Shown: one piece after another, positions 35,222 through 44,756 of the stretch
Layout: each line of letters starts with the position of its first letter
How positions within the stretch are numbered: position 1 is the stretch's first letter
Source: Prauserella isguenensis
GTDB lineage: Bacteria > Actinomycetota > Actinomycetes > Mycobacteriales > Pseudonocardiaceae
Assembly: GCF_014191605.1 (NCBI RefSeq)
Contig: NZ_JACHWU010000009.1
Span: 1-64,000, forward strand
DNA: 64,000 bases
Direction of reading: 5' to 3'
Notes under the pieces: generated by a model
Told to the model about the DNA's origin: nothing
The model's input: only the letters and a program-made list of their open reading frames with translations
Databases searched by the model: none
Made by a program: the position numbers and the translations under genes

Positions 35222-36619
35222 ATGATCTGGGCCCTCAGCCTCCTGCTCGGCATCGTCGTCATCCTGGCCGTGATCGCGGTCAACGGCTATTTCGTGGCGC
35301 AGGAATTCGCCTACATGGCTGTCGACCGTTCCCGGCTCGCCGCCCTGGCCGAATCGGGCGACCGGTCGGCGCAACGTGCGCTGGCGATCACGCGCCGTAC
35401 GTCGTTCATGTTGTCCGGTGCGCAACTCGGTATCACCGTGACGGGCCTGCTCGTCGGTTACGTGGCCGAACCTCTGGTCGGCAACGCACTGGGAACGGCA
35501 CTGGGTGGTGTCGGTGTGCCGACGTCGGTCGGTATCGCGGTCGGCACGGTGGCCGTGCTGGTGGTGTCGACGTTGGTGCAGATGCTCGTCGGCGAACTGT
35601 TCCCCAAGAACCTGGCGATCGCCGTCCCCGAACGCGTCGCGCTGTGGCTGGCCGGGTCGACGACGCTGTATCTGACGCTGTTCGGCTGGCTCATCAGGTT
35701 CTTCGACGCCGCGTCGAACGCGCTGTTGCGGCTGCTGCGCATCGAGCCGGTGCACGACGTGGAGCATTCGGCGACGGCGCGCGACCTCGAACACATCGTG
35801 GCCGACTCGCGCGCCACGGGTGATCTGCCCGCGGACCTGTCGGTGCTGCTCGATCGGGTGCTGGACTTTCCCGATCAGGACGTCGAGCACGCGATGAATC
35901 CGCGGACGCGGGTGGACGTGGTGGCGGCCGAGACGCCGATCTCCCACGTCCGTGAGCTGATGGCCGCGGGCCACACGCGCTACCCCGTGGTCGACGAGGC
36001 GGGTGATGTCCTCGGCGTCGCCGAGTTGGCCGCCGTGTTGGCCCGGCCGGCCGACGACGAGACGCCGGTGTCGCAGCTGTGCCGCCCGCCGTTGCTGGTT
36101 CCGACGACGATGGCCCTGCCGGACGCCTACGCCAGGTTGACCGCGACCCGCAACGAGCTCGCCTGTGTGCTCGACGAGTACGGCGGGTTCACGGGCATCC
36201 TCACGATCGAGGACCTCGCCGAGGAGCTCGTCGGCGAGCTGCAGGACGAGCACGACGGTCCGGAGCCCCCGCCGGTGACGGTGCAGGACGACGGCAGCTG
36301 GCTGGTGAGCGGCGACGTGCACGTCGACGAGGTGGAGCGTGCGGTCGGTCACGACCTGCCGTCCGAGGACGTGGAGACGGTCGCGGGCCTGACCATCGCT
36401 GCTCACGGCGCGTTGCCTCCGGCGGGCGCGACCGTGCTGGTCGGCCTGCCGCAGTCGGGGGCCGAACTCGCCGAGCCGGACCCGCCCGCACCGCCGGTGC
36501 TGCGCGTGGACGTGCTCGACGTCGACCGCCACGTGCCGTCGCGGCTGCGGCTCACGCTGCAGTCCGCCGATACGTCCGCCGAAGCCGGCAGCGGATCCAC
36601 GAGGGAGGAGGCGCGATGA
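35222..36619 (+). CDS. Hemolysin C / CorC family membrane protein (DUF21-CBS-CorC_HlyC)
   Basis: A 465-aa membrane protein. The DUF21 domain (about 5-190) has membrane helices and the conserved VGELFPKNLAI segment. Two CBS motifs follow at about 215-335 (MNPRTRVDVVAAETPISHVRELM and NELACVLDEYGGFTGILTIEDLAEELVGEL). The last part is a CorC_HlyC domain at about 355-440. Relatives are linked to magnesium or cobalt efflux and tolerance. ATG 35222 was preferred over GTG 35213 because GAGGTG precedes it. Confidence 0.88.
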   Translation: MIWALSLLLGIVVILAVIAVNGYFVAQEFAYMAVDRSRLAALAESGDRSAQRALAITRRTSFMLSGAQLGITVTGLLVGYVAEPLVGNALGTALGGVGVPTSVGIAVGTVAVLVVSTLVQMLVGELFPKNLAIAVPERVALWLAGSTTLYLTLFGWLIRFFDAASNALLRLLRIEPVHDVEHSATARDLEHIVADSRATGDLPADLSVLLDRVLDFPDQDVEHAMNPRTRVDVVAAETPISHVRELMAAGHTRYPVVDEAGDVLGVAELAAVLARPADDETPVSQLCRPPLLVPTTMALPDAYARLTATRNELACVLDEYGGFTGILTIEDLAEELVGELQDEHDGPEPPPVTVQDDGSWLVSGDVHVDEVERAVGHDLPSEDVETVAGLTIAAHGALPPAGATVLVGLPQSGAELAEPDPPAPPVLRVDVLDVDRHVPSRLRLTLQSADTSAEAGSGSTREEAR

Positions 36620-37632
36620 GCAACCCCTGGATCGTGATCTCCGCTTCCGTGCTGATCCTCGTGGCCAGCGCGTTCTTCGTGGCGGTCGAGTTCGCCACGT
36701 TGGGGGCGAAACGCCATCGCCTCGAGGAAGCCGCCACGACGAGCCGTTCGGCGCGCGCCGCACTGCGCAGCTCCCGCGAACTGACACTGCTGCTGGCGGG
36801 CTGCCAGCTCGGCATCACCGGCTGCACCCTGGCGCTCGGTGCGGTCACCAAACCGGCCGTGCACCACTGGCTCACCCCGCTGTTGGAGACGGTGGGCGCG
36901 CCCTACTGGCTGGCCGACGCGGCCGCGTTCACGATCGCGCTCGTCGCGATGACGTTCCTCCATCTGGTCGTGGGCGAGATGGCACCGAAGTCCTGGGCGA
37001 TCGCGCATCCGGAACGGTCGGCGACCCTGCTCGCGCTGCCCGCCCGTGTGCTGGTGACCACGACGCGGCCGCTGTTGTCGACCATCAACACGGCGGCCAA
37101 CGGCCTGGTGCGATGGGCCGGTGTCACCCCCGCCGACCAGGTGGCGACCGGGCAGAACCCGGAGGGACTGCGGCAGCTCGTGAAACACTCCGTCGAGGCG
37201 GGCACGCTCGACGACCGGTCGTCGGAGCAGCTCTCCGGCGCGTTGGACCTGCAACGCGTGACGGTGCGCACCGTCGCGACCGGCCCGCTGGTCACGGTGC
37301 CCGCATCGGCGACGGCCGCGGCGGTCCGGGAGGCGGCCCGCGAGTCCGGCCACCGGCGCATCCTCGTGGGAGACGGCGACCCGCGCTCGGTCGTCCACGT
37401 CCGCGACACCCTGCTGCTCGCCGACGACGCGCCGATCACGCCGGTGGCGTACCGGGTGCTCGACCTGCCGCCGGACACACCGCTCTACACGGCACTGACG
37501 CGGATGCGGGAGACGTCGCAGCACCTCGCCGTGGTTCGGACCGCCGGGGACACCAGGGTGATCACGATCGCCGACATCCTGGGCCGCGTGCTGCCGGGTG
37601 AGTCGACGACCGCGGACGCGGGCAGCGTCTGA
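36616..37632 (+). CDS. DUF21/CBS membrane protein, short paralogue
   Basis: A 338-aa paralogue coupled to the previous gene by an ATGA overlap. The DUF21 part keeps VVGEMAPKSWAIAHPE, and a degenerate CBS pair covers about 215-330 (RVLDLPPDTPLYTALTRMRE). The C-terminal CorC_HlyC domain is missing. Such long/short tandem pairs are common in actinobacteria and probably form heterodimers. Confidence 0.85.
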   Translation: MSNPWIVISASVLILVASAFFVAVEFATLGAKRHRLEEAATTSRSARAALRSSRELTLLLAGCQLGITGCTLALGAVTKPAVHHWLTPLLETVGAPYWLADAAAFTIALVAMTFLHLVVGEMAPKSWAIAHPERSATLLALPARVLVTTTRPLLSTINTAANGLVRWAGVTPADQVATGQNPEGLRQLVKHSVEAGTLDDRSSEQLSGALDLQRVTVRTVATGPLVTVPASATAAAVREAARESGHRRILVGDGDPRSVVHVRDTLLLADDAPITPVAYRVLDLPPDTPLYTALTRMRETSQHLAVVRTAGDTRVITIADILGRVLPGESTTADAGSV

Positions 37633-37723
37633 CCCGTCGCTGCGGCCCGGCACCGGGCTCGACCCGAACGCGGACGGCGACAGCGGCCGGAGCGGGCCCC
37701 GGGTGCCGCGCTCGGCGGTTACA

Positions 37724-37768
37724 TCGTCGAACACGGCCTCCTCGAACACGGCCTCGTCGAACACGACG
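37724..37768. repeat. 15-bp tandem repeat, three copies
   Basis: Units at 37724-37738, 37739-37753 and 37754-37768 read TCGTCGAACACGGCC with one to three changes. The block sits in the convergent gap between the DUF21 pair and the ABC transporter operon and encodes nothing that I can support. Confidence 0.75.
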
Positions 37769-37793
37769 GCGTGACCCCGACGCGATCCGGCCA

Positions 37794-38429
37794 TCAACGC
37801 CACCGGACGACGTCGTCGGCCCAGGCTTCGAGGAGCGCGTCGTCGTGGCTGACGGCCAGGACACCGGTGCCTTCGGCGGCGACGCTCCGCACGAGACGGA
37901 CGAGCAGGGCGGTCGTCGAGGCGTCGACCATCGACGTCATCTCGTCGCAGATCAGGTAGCGCGGCCGCAGCACCAGCGCACGCGCCAGGCACGCGCGCTG
38001 CAACTGGCCGTCGGAAACCTCGTGCGGCCGCCGTGCCAGCAGTTCCCGGGTGAGGCCGACGGCCTCCGTCAGTTCGGCGACGATCCCGTCGTCCCGGCGG
38101 CGCGACGCCACCAGCGGTGCGCGGACGACGGCGTCCAGGGTCCATCGTGGCTCGACGGCGAGTCGCGGTTGCTGGAACACCACGCCGATGGCGGTGCGCT
38201 GCGTGGCCGGTGCGCGATGCCGGAAACCTCGCACCGGCTGCCCGTCCAGTGTCACGCTCCCCGACCACGGCTCCAGCAACAGCGCCAGCACGGCGGCGAG
38301 TGTCGACTTGCCGCACGCGCTCGGGCCGGCCAGACCCAGCGTCGCACCGGGGTGGAGTTCGACGTCGACGCCGTCCAGCACCGGCCGTCCCCGCCGATAG
38401 CCCACGACCAGGTCTTTCGCGCTCAGCAC
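37794..38429 (-). CDS. Peptide/nickel-type ABC transporter ATPase (DppF/OppF-like)
   Basis: A 211-aa ATPase, short for its class (usually ~300). Walker A is GPSACGKST, the signature is VSDGQLQRA (a variant of LSGGQ), and Walker B YLICDEMTS (Met in place of Pro after the catalytic Glu). The C-terminal oligopeptide-binding domain of DppF is missing. The GTG start lies inside the preceding gene (7-base overlap). It is the last gene of a five-gene importer operon. Confidence 0.85.
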   Translation of the reverse strand: MLSAKDLVVGYRRGRPVLDGVDVELHPGATLGLAGPSACGKSTLAAVLALLLEPWSGSVTLDGQPVRGFRHRAPATQRTAIGVVFQQPRLAVEPRWTLDAVVRAPLVASRRRDDGIVAELTEAVGLTRELLARRPHEVSDGQLQRACLARALVLRPRYLICDEMTSMVDASTTALLVRLVRSVAAEGTGVLAVSHDDALLEAWADDVVRWR

Positions 38430-39454
38430 GGCACGTGCCCCGCGATCAGCCGACCACCCACGGCGACGGGCTCCGGGTCACCGTTGCACGGCGGCCCCGG
38501 AGCGTCGGGCACCCTGGCGCAGAACGCGCACCCGTCGGGCACGTCGGTCAGCTCGGGCGGATGGCCGGGAATCGGCTCGAATCCGCCGTCCGGCAACGCT
38601 CCCAGCAGACCGCGGGTGTAGGGATGCCACGGGTCGGCGAACACGTCACCCGCGGGTCCCGCCTCGACGATGCGCCCCGCATACATCACGGCGACGTCGT
38701 CGGCCACGCGCCGCCCGGCCGCGAGGTCGTGGGTGATCAACAGGACCGCCGTGTCCTCGGCGGCCGCCGTCGCGAGGCCGTCGGTGACGTGGTCGACGAG
38801 GGCCCGGTCGAGGCCGGTGGTCGGTTCGTCGGCGAGCAGGACATCCGGTTCTCCGGCCAGGGCCAGCGCGAACCCGACCCGCTGAGCCATGCCGCCGGAC
38901 AGCTCGTGAGGATAGGCGTCGAGCGAGGCCGGGGCGAGGCCCGCGCGCTCGGCGAGGGCGTCGACGTCGCTGCGCGACGCGGCACCGCGCAGGTGCCGCA
39001 TGCTCTCGGCCAGCTGGGAGCGAGCGGTGCGCACGGGTGTGAGGTGGCTCGCCGCCGACTGCGGGACGAGCCCGATCCGCCTGCCCCTGACCTGCCGGGA
39101 CATCCGGCGCTCCGGCGCCGTGCACAGGTCGAGGTCGCCGCCGGGCCCGTGCAGGAGTGCGCGTCCGCGCGTCTGCGCGTTCGCGGGCAGCAGTCCCAGC
39201 AGCGCCGACGTCAGGACGGACTTGCCGCAGCCGCTCTCCCCGACCAGTGCCAGCACGCGACCTCGACGTAGCCGCAGCGACACGTCCGCCGCCGCGTGCA
39301 CGATCCCTGCTTTTCCCTTTCGTCCCAGCCGGAATCGCACCGAAAGCCGGTCCACGGTGAGCGCACTCGCGGGCTGCCGTGTTCCCGTGAACGTATCCGC
39401 GTTCGCCACGGGCGTCTTCGTCACAGATGTCTTCGTCACCGATGTCTCCCTCAC
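38423..39454 (-). CDS. Peptide/nickel-type ABC transporter ATPase (DppD/OppD-like)
   Basis: A 343-aa ATPase. Walker A is GESGCGKS, the signature ELSGGMAQR and Walker B DVLLADEPTTGLD. The oligopeptide C-terminal domain has the expected cysteine pair (GCAFCARVPDAPGPPC), which binds an iron-sulfur cluster in some relatives. The N-terminal 30 residues include a repeat VTKTSVTKTPV. The GTG start overlaps the permease stop. Confidence 0.88.
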   Translation of the reverse strand: MRETSVTKTSVTKTPVANADTFTGTRQPASALTVDRLSVRFRLGRKGKAGIVHAAADVSLRLRRGRVLALVGESGCGKSVLTSALLGLLPANAQTRGRALLHGPGGDLDLCTAPERRMSRQVRGRRIGLVPQSAASHLTPVRTARSQLAESMRHLRGAASRSDVDALAERAGLAPASLDAYPHELSGGMAQRVGFALALAGEPDVLLADEPTTGLDRALVDHVTDGLATAAAEDTAVLLITHDLAAGRRVADDVAVMYAGRIVEAGPAGDVFADPWHPYTRGLLGALPDGGFEPIPGHPPELTDVPDGCAFCARVPDAPGPPCNGDPEPVAVGGRLIAGHVPC

Positions 39455-40365
39455 AGGGCCAGCTCCGATCGGCGCCGGGGGACGAGCCGGTCGCGCAGGG
39501 TCGCGGCGATGCCGGCGGTCGCGAGCGTGGTCAGCACGAGCAGCACCGACGGGAAGGCGACGTTCCACCAGCCTCCGAGCAGCAGCTCCGACCGGGCGTC
39601 CGACAGGATGTTGCCGATGCTGGCCAGGTGCGGCGGCAGGCCGAGCCCGAGGAAGCTCAGTGCCGTCTCGTGCCACACCGCGTGCGGCAGCACGAGCACC
39701 GCCGACAGCGCGGCCTGCCCGGCGACGGCGGGAAGGATGTGCCTGCGCAGGATGTGCCCGCGCGTGGCGCCGCCCGAGATCGCCGCATCGACGAAGGGGC
39801 GGCGCCGCAGCGACAGCACCTCGGCGCGCACGATGCGAGCCACGGTGGTCCAGTGGGTGACCACGATGGACACGATCACGGCCGTCAGGCTCCCGCGGTA
39901 CAGCGCCACGATGACGATGCCGAGCAACAGGTGCGGGACAGCGTTGACGGTGTCGAGCAGGCGCATGAGCAGCCGGTCGGGCCACCCCCCGAGGAATCCG
40001 GCCACAGCGCCGACGACGGTGCCGAGCGTGATCGTCCCGACGGCGCAGATCACCGCGACGAGGAGCGACACGCGCAGGCCCGCCAGCGTGCGGACGAACA
40101 GGTCGCGGCCCGCCTGATCGGTGCCGAACACGTGCTCACCGCTCGGCGGCCGCCGCACCTGTGTGTAGTCGAACAGCTGCTCGCTCGCGGGCCAGAGCCA
40201 GGGCACGACGATCGCCGCCAGCACCAGCACGCCGAGCAGGCCGGCGCCGACGCCGAGCCGCAGCCGCGCCCGGGCGCCCGCTCCGCCGCGCGGCGTGCCC
40301 GCCCGGGTCCGAGCGGCAGACCGCCATTCCCGCACCGAGCCGTCCACGACCTCCCGCTCAACCAT
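39451..40365 (-). CDS. Peptide/nickel-type ABC transporter permease (DppC-like)
   Basis: A 304-aa inner-membrane permease with an extended basic N-terminus. Family features are HVFGTDQAGRDLFVRTLAGLRVSL and the EAA loop near RPFVDAAISGGATRGHILRRHILP. About six membrane helices are expected. The start MVEREVV overlaps the upstream permease by eight bases. Confidence 0.88.
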   Translation of the reverse strand: MVEREVVDGSVREWRSAARTRAGTPRGGAGARARLRLGVGAGLLGVLVLAAIVVPWLWPASEQLFDYTQVRRPPSGEHVFGTDQAGRDLFVRTLAGLRVSLLVAVICAVGTITLGTVVGAVAGFLGGWPDRLLMRLLDTVNAVPHLLLGIVIVALYRGSLTAVIVSIVVTHWTTVARIVRAEVLSLRRRPFVDAAISGGATRGHILRRHILPAVAGQAALSAVLVLPHAVWHETALSFLGLGLPPHLASIGNILSDARSELLLGGWWNVAFPSVLLVLTTLATAGIAATLRDRLVPRRRSELAL

Positions 40366-41371
40366 CGGCGCGCACTCTCGGATCGGTCGCCACGGTGGCG
40401 ATGTCGGCCAGCAACGAACCGAGCAGCACCGCGACGGTCGCCAGCAGGGCCAGCACCGCCAGCAGCGGGTAGTCGACCGCGAGGCCCGCCTCGACCATCG
40501 CCGAGGCGACACCCGGCCACGAGAACACGGTCTCCACCAGCACGGCACCCGTCACGAGCTCGGGCACGCGTGTACCCAGCACGTTCAGGAACGGCAGCAG
40601 CGCGGTCGGCAGCGCGTGCCCGGTGACGACCAGTCGTTCCGGCAGGCCCCGGGCCCGGGCACCGATCACGTGGTCGTCGGCGAGCGCGGTGAGCAGCGAC
40701 TGCCGCAGGTGCAGCACCAGCCACGGCGCCTGCGACACGCCGAGCACGAGCGCCGGCAGGACGAGATGTTCGACGACCTGCGCGAACGTGGCGTCGGAGT
40801 CTCCGTCGGTCACCCCTGCGACCGGCAGCCACCCCAGGCCCAGCGAGAACACCCCGATCGCCGCGAACGCGACGACGAAGCTCGGCAGGCCCTCCATCCC
40901 CTGGCCGACCGCCGTCACGATGCGGTCGAGCAGACCACCCTGCCGCCACGCGGTCACGACGCCGAGCACCAGCGCCAGCACGGCGGCGATGACGATGCCC
41001 GTGCCCGCCAGCAGGAGTGTCCACGGCAGACGCTCGGCCAGCACCTCGGCCACGGGCTGATGGAACACCCGACTGGTGCCGAGGTCACCGGTGACGATCC
41101 CGCCGAACCAGTGTCCGAACTGGACGACTATGGGATCGTCGAGACCCAGTTCGACACGGGTGTGCGCCAGCTGCTCGTCGCTCGCGGTGAAGACGTCCTC
41201 ACCGTAGTACTGGTGGATCGGGTCGAACGGCGACGCGGCGCCCAGGAGGAACACCCCGCAGGCGACCACGAGCAGGACCGGCACCGCCAGTGCGATCCGC
41301 CGCAGCACGAGGACGCCGACGGCACGACGCCGGGACACGGCGCCCCGCTCGGCCCCCACCCCGGCGTTCAC
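40358..41371 (-). CDS. Peptide/nickel-type ABC transporter permease (DppB-like)
   Basis: A 337-aa permease beginning with the typical N-terminal helix (LVLRRIALAVPVLLVVACGVFLLG). A DPI/LG-type region follows (TRVELGLDDPIVVQFGHW), then the coupling loop ARARGLPERLVVTGHALPTALLP. The GTG start at 41371 overlaps the binding-protein stop by four bases; the longer frame adds 30 non-conserved residues. Confidence 0.88.
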   Translation of the reverse strand: MNAGVGAERGAVSRRRAVGVLVLRRIALAVPVLLVVACGVFLLGAASPFDPIHQYYGEDVFTASDEQLAHTRVELGLDDPIVVQFGHWFGGIVTGDLGTSRVFHQPVAEVLAERLPWTLLLAGTGIVIAAVLALVLGVVTAWRQGGLLDRIVTAVGQGMEGLPSFVVAFAAIGVFSLGLGWLPVAGVTDGDSDATFAQVVEHLVLPALVLGVSQAPWLVLHLRQSLLTALADDHVIGARARGLPERLVVTGHALPTALLPFLNVLGTRVPELVTGAVLVETVFSWPGVASAMVEAGLAVDYPLLAVLALLATVAVLLGSLLADIATVATDPRVRADG

Positions 41372-42984
41372 GACGCAGCCGTCCAGTTCTGCACGTTCCA
41401 CCACGGTCCCCAGGTCAGACCGTGCGTGTGCGGTTCGACCACCGGCCGGTAGCCGCGCCACCCGGCGTCCCGCAGCACGTAGCTGTGGTCGAGGAAGGCC
41501 AGGAACACGAACCCCGGGTCGTCGCGCAGCTCCCGCTGCACGTCGCGATAGGCCCGCGTGCGCGCACCGGGCGAGGACGCCGTGCGCGCACGGTCGAGCG
41601 CATCATCGACATCGGAATCCGAGTAGAACCCCGGGTTGTTGTAGCCGTCGCCGCCGTACGACGAATGCAGCAGCGGGTACGCGACCAGGTCCGGTTCGAA
41701 CGGGTTGCCGCCGCCGAGGACGACGGCGTCGCGCGCCATCCGCGGTTCGATTGCCTCCCAGCCGAGCCCTTCCAGGCTCACGTCGACGCCGACGGCGCGG
41801 GCGTCGGACGCGAACGCCTGCGCGAACAGTTTCCGCACGCTGTCGTCGGCGGGGTACAGGAGCGTGAACGCCGCCCGGGTGCCGTCTCGGTTGCGGACGC
41901 CGTCGCCGCCGGTCCGCCAGCCTGCGCGGTCGAGGATGCGGCGCGCCTCGGCCCTGTCGAACGGGAACGCCGAGGAGGGTTCGTGCAGGTCCCCGAGCAC
42001 GGGCGGGATCGGCGTGCTCGCGGGCCTGCCGTGTCCCCCGAGGATCGCGTCGATCATTCCCTCACGGTCGACGGCGTGGTTGAGCGCGCGGCGGACGGCG
42101 AGGTCTCCGGTGACGGGATGGCGCGTCGGGAGCGTCACGGCACGGTGGTCGGCGGTGCGGTGGTGGACGACGCGGTAGCCGTCGAGGTCGCGCAGGGTGT
42201 CGGCGAGCGCGGGCGGGAGGGATGCGCCGTCGAACTCGCCCGCGCGCAGGCGCTGGGCGCGCGTGTTGTCGTCGCCCGCGAAGACGACGGTGATGGTGCG
42301 CACCGCAGGCCGACCGCCCCAGTAGTCGTCGTTGGCGGTCAGCACCATGCGGTCGCCTCTACGCCATTCCGCGAGTTCGTACGGCCCGGTGCCGACGGGG
42401 TGACTGCCGAACGACGAGGTGTGGAGCGGTTCCGGCTCCGCTCCGGGACCGGGGTCCAGCGACTCGGCGGGCACGATGCCGAGCGTCAGTTTGTGCGGCA
42501 GCGGTGCGTAACGGTGGGCGAGGTCGAACCGGACCGTGTGGTCGCCGACGGCACGCACCGAGTCGATCATCTCGTACTCCGACGCCACGGTGGCCGCGTA
42601 GCGCGGATCGGCGAGCGAGCGGTACGTGGCGACGACGTCGGCGGCCGTGAACGCGGACCCGTCGTGGAACCGGACGCCGCGCCGCAGCGGCACCGTCCAC
42701 GTGAGCCCGTCCTCGGACGCGTGGGCCCGACCTGCCGCGAGCGCGGGGCGAAGCTCGCGGTCGGCGCCGTAGTCGTAGAGGCCGTCGAAGATCTTCGACG
42801 CGCCTTCCTGACCGTGGCCGAGCAGCGGGTGCAGACTCTCCTCCTCGTACGCCGCGGCCAGTACGAGGCCGTCGTTGCCGGTGTCGCCACCACTGCCCTG
42901 CGGCACGGCACATGCGGCGGAGACCCAGGTCAAGGCAGCGAGGGCGCACACAAGCAGGCGGCGGTACATGCGTCTTCGCGGCAT
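41368..42984 (-). CDS. Extracellular solute-binding lipoprotein, family 5
   Basis: A 538-aa SBP_bac_5 protein, the substrate receptor of the importer. The signal peptide ends at lipobox SAAC (Cys about 25). Family hallmarks are WTVPLRRGVRFHDGSAFTAADVVATYRSL and GTGPYELAEWRRGDRM. The start MPRRRMY has GGAGGAGG upstream. The ligand (peptide, nickel or other) cannot be told from sequence. Confidence 0.9.
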   Translation of the reverse strand: MPRRRMYRRLLVCALAALTWVSAACAVPQGSGGDTGNDGLVLAAAYEEESLHPLLGHGQEGASKIFDGLYDYGADRELRPALAAGRAHASEDGLTWTVPLRRGVRFHDGSAFTAADVVATYRSLADPRYAATVASEYEMIDSVRAVGDHTVRFDLAHRYAPLPHKLTLGIVPAESLDPGPGAEPEPLHTSSFGSHPVGTGPYELAEWRRGDRMVLTANDDYWGGRPAVRTITVVFAGDDNTRAQRLRAGEFDGASLPPALADTLRDLDGYRVVHHRTADHRAVTLPTRHPVTGDLAVRRALNHAVDREGMIDAILGGHGRPASTPIPPVLGDLHEPSSAFPFDRAEARRILDRAGWRTGGDGVRNRDGTRAAFTLLYPADDSVRKLFAQAFASDARAVGVDVSLEGLGWEAIEPRMARDAVVLGGGNPFEPDLVAYPLLHSSYGGDGYNNPGFYSDSDVDDALDRARTASSPGARTRAYRDVQRELRDDPGFVFLAFLDHSYVLRDAGWRGYRPVVEPHTHGLTWGPWWNVQNWTAAS

Positions 42985-43031
42985 GCCCACCTCCTCCCAC
43001 ACTCGCGGCCCACAGCTACACGTCAAATTAT

Positions 43032-43055
43032 CTTTTCAGTTGGTCAGATGAAAAG
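43032..43055 (-). promoter_or_regulatory. Promoter/operator candidate for the ABC importer operon
   Basis: CTTTTCA (43032-43038) and TGAAAAG (43049-43055) form an inverted repeat with a 10-base spacer, in the only AT-rich patch upstream of the binding-protein gene. On the minus strand GATAAT follows it, a good -10 element about 45 bases before the start codon. Confidence 0.5.
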
Positions 43056-43179
43056 CCGAGGCTGGCGAACGGGTCGTCAGCGCGTCCCACTCGCGGCGGA
43101 CCTCGCCTACGGCGTCTCCGCCGGAGCCGCCGCGAACCCCCTGTCCGGGGCGAGCTCTCGACCCACGAGGCCGGACCGG

Positions 43180-43602
43180 TCAGAGCGAGCCCATGTCGGC
43201 CGACAACCAGTGCTCGGGCCGCATCGTGATCACCGTGTGCTCGCCCAGGTGCGTACGCTCGAACTCCAGGAACTCCTCGGCCTGCTCCGCGGCCAGATAC
43301 CGGACGGCCATCTCGACGGACAGGTCGTGACTGTCCTCCGAGAACTCAGCCGGACCTTCCACGCTGACGTACCGGATGGTCGGCTCCACCCGCTGCACCA
43401 TCAGGCTGAAGCGGCCCGCGGCGCGAATGGCCCGTGCCTTACGGGACTCGGGCCCGGTGCGGATCCAGAGGTTTCCACCGAGCGTGTACTGGTACCAGAT
43501 CGGCACGTTCAGCGGCGCCCGTTCGGCCGATTCGACCACGGACAGTGCGCCGATGTGCGGTTGTGCCAGGAATTCTTCGCGTTCTTCCACTGTGAGCGCC
43601 AT
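43180..43602 (-). CDS. Pyridoxamine 5'-phosphate oxidase-related flavin/F420-binding protein
   Basis: A 140-aa split-barrel protein of the PPOX class. Typical features are IGALSVVESAERAPLNVPIWYQYTLGGNLWIRTGPESRKARAI and RYVSVEGPAEF. Relatives in actinobacteria bind FMN, F420 or heme, and the cofactor here is unknown. It stands alone between two unrelated loci. Confidence 0.82.
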   Translation of the reverse strand: MALTVEEREEFLAQPHIGALSVVESAERAPLNVPIWYQYTLGGNLWIRTGPESRKARAIRAAGRFSLMVQRVEPTIRYVSVEGPAEFSEDSHDLSVEMAVRYLAAEQAEEFLEFERTHLGEHTVITMRPEHWLSADMGSL

Positions 43603-43700
43603 GACTCGACGCTAACGCCGGCCACCGACATCCGCCGGATGCTCCGACCCGGACGGCCCGACCACGACAGCAGGACCCGCCGCATCACGGCAGCGGTCCG

Positions 43701-44297
43701 TCAGCGGTCGAGGAGCCTGCGGAACGACGCCTCGACGTCCGCTCGTTCGGGGAGCTGTTCGCGCACGATGCCCTGTAGCTGCCAGCCGCAGAACAGCACC
43801 GACAACGCACGGCCGGTCGCGGCGTCGGTGTAGCCGGCGAACAGCTCGGCCAGCGCGGTGTCCCACTCCTGGCTGACGTGCTGCAGCGCGGGCCGGTGCA
43901 GTGCCGCGATGTAGAGCTGGTGTTCGACGATCGTCTTCGCGCGCGCCGGCCCGAGGTAGTGCAGTACGAGTTCCGCGAGCGCCTCGGCGAGGTCACCCCC
44001 GGCGTCCAGTCCGGCGGCCCAGCTGCGCAGGTGCTCGACGTCGTCGTCGGCCGCCTGCCGGAGCGCACTGGCCAGCAGGTCGTCGAGCGTCTTGAAGTAG
44101 TAGGTCGTCGAGCCGAGCGGCACGCCCGCGGCCGCGGCGACCTTCCGGTGCGTCAGCTTCTCGACCCCGACCTCGGCGACCACCTCGATGGCCGCGCGCG
44201 CGATGCGCTGCCGCCGGTCCGGATCCCGCTGCCCGGCCGCGCGCGCACCGTTCGACCGCGGCGTCGGGCCTGCGGGGGTCGCATCGGGGGTAGTCAC
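43701..44297 (-). CDS. TetR-family regulator of the choline/betaine locus (BetI-like)
   Basis: A 198-aa TetR regulator. The HTH lies at about 28-75 (RIARAAIEVVAEVGVEKLTHRKVAAAAGVPLGSTTYYFKTLDDLL). It is divergent from the betaine aldehyde dehydrogenase gene, with the TGTACA palindrome pair in the gap, so it probably represses the choline oxidation operon until choline is present. The GTG start is followed by a low-complexity 25-residue leader. Confidence 0.82.
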   Translation of the reverse strand: MTTPDATPAGPTPRSNGARAAGQRDPDRRQRIARAAIEVVAEVGVEKLTHRKVAAAAGVPLGSTTYYFKTLDDLLASALRQAADDDVEHLRSWAAGLDAGGDLAEALAELVLHYLGPARAKTIVEHQLYIAALHRPALQHVSQEWDTALAELFAGYTDAATGRALSVLFCGWQLQGIVREQLPERADVEASFRRLLDR

Positions 44298-44756
44298 AGT
44301 CTCGGAATCCTCGTCTCTGACGTGTCACGTTCGGTCCGTTCACCCTGCCATGCAGGCGGACCGAAGCGGTGCGGCGCAGATCACCGGTGCCGCGAATCCA
44401 CTGCTCGGCGGCGCATTTTCACCCACTCGAACCGAACCGCCGAATTCGTTGGTGTACAGATGTACAGGTCTGGTGTTAGTGTCCTCCACCGACGCCGCAC
44501 GGCCCGCGAGAAAACGCGATCACGGGGAAACCCTCCGCGACCACGTCGCCCGCGCCGAAGACCGTTTCCCACGCGCGGAATCGCCGGGAACGCGGTGTCC
44601 AGGAAACGGTGCGCGGCACCGGATCCGCGCGCCCAGGCGGCCCCGGGAAACCGCACGAACAACGCATGCGACCCGGCGGGAGCGGACACGCGAGCCGCCG
44701 GGGAACGCTACCGAAGAAACGAACGCCGACGAACGAGGAAAAGGGCGGAAACGACC
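44298..44756. other. 459-base divergent intergenic region
   Basis: It carries the TGTACA operator candidate near its centre. The 290 bases between that site and the aldehyde dehydrogenase start form an unusually long, GC-rich leader in which I see no gene. The open frames there are arginine-rich and lack ribosome-binding sites. Confidence 0.4.
44453..44466. promoter_or_regulatory. TetR operator candidate
   Basis: TGTACAGATGTACA consists of two palindromic TGTACA hexamers separated by GA. It is 156 bases from the TetR start and is followed by GTGTTAGTGT, a possible -10 region on the plus strand. Confidence 0.55.
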
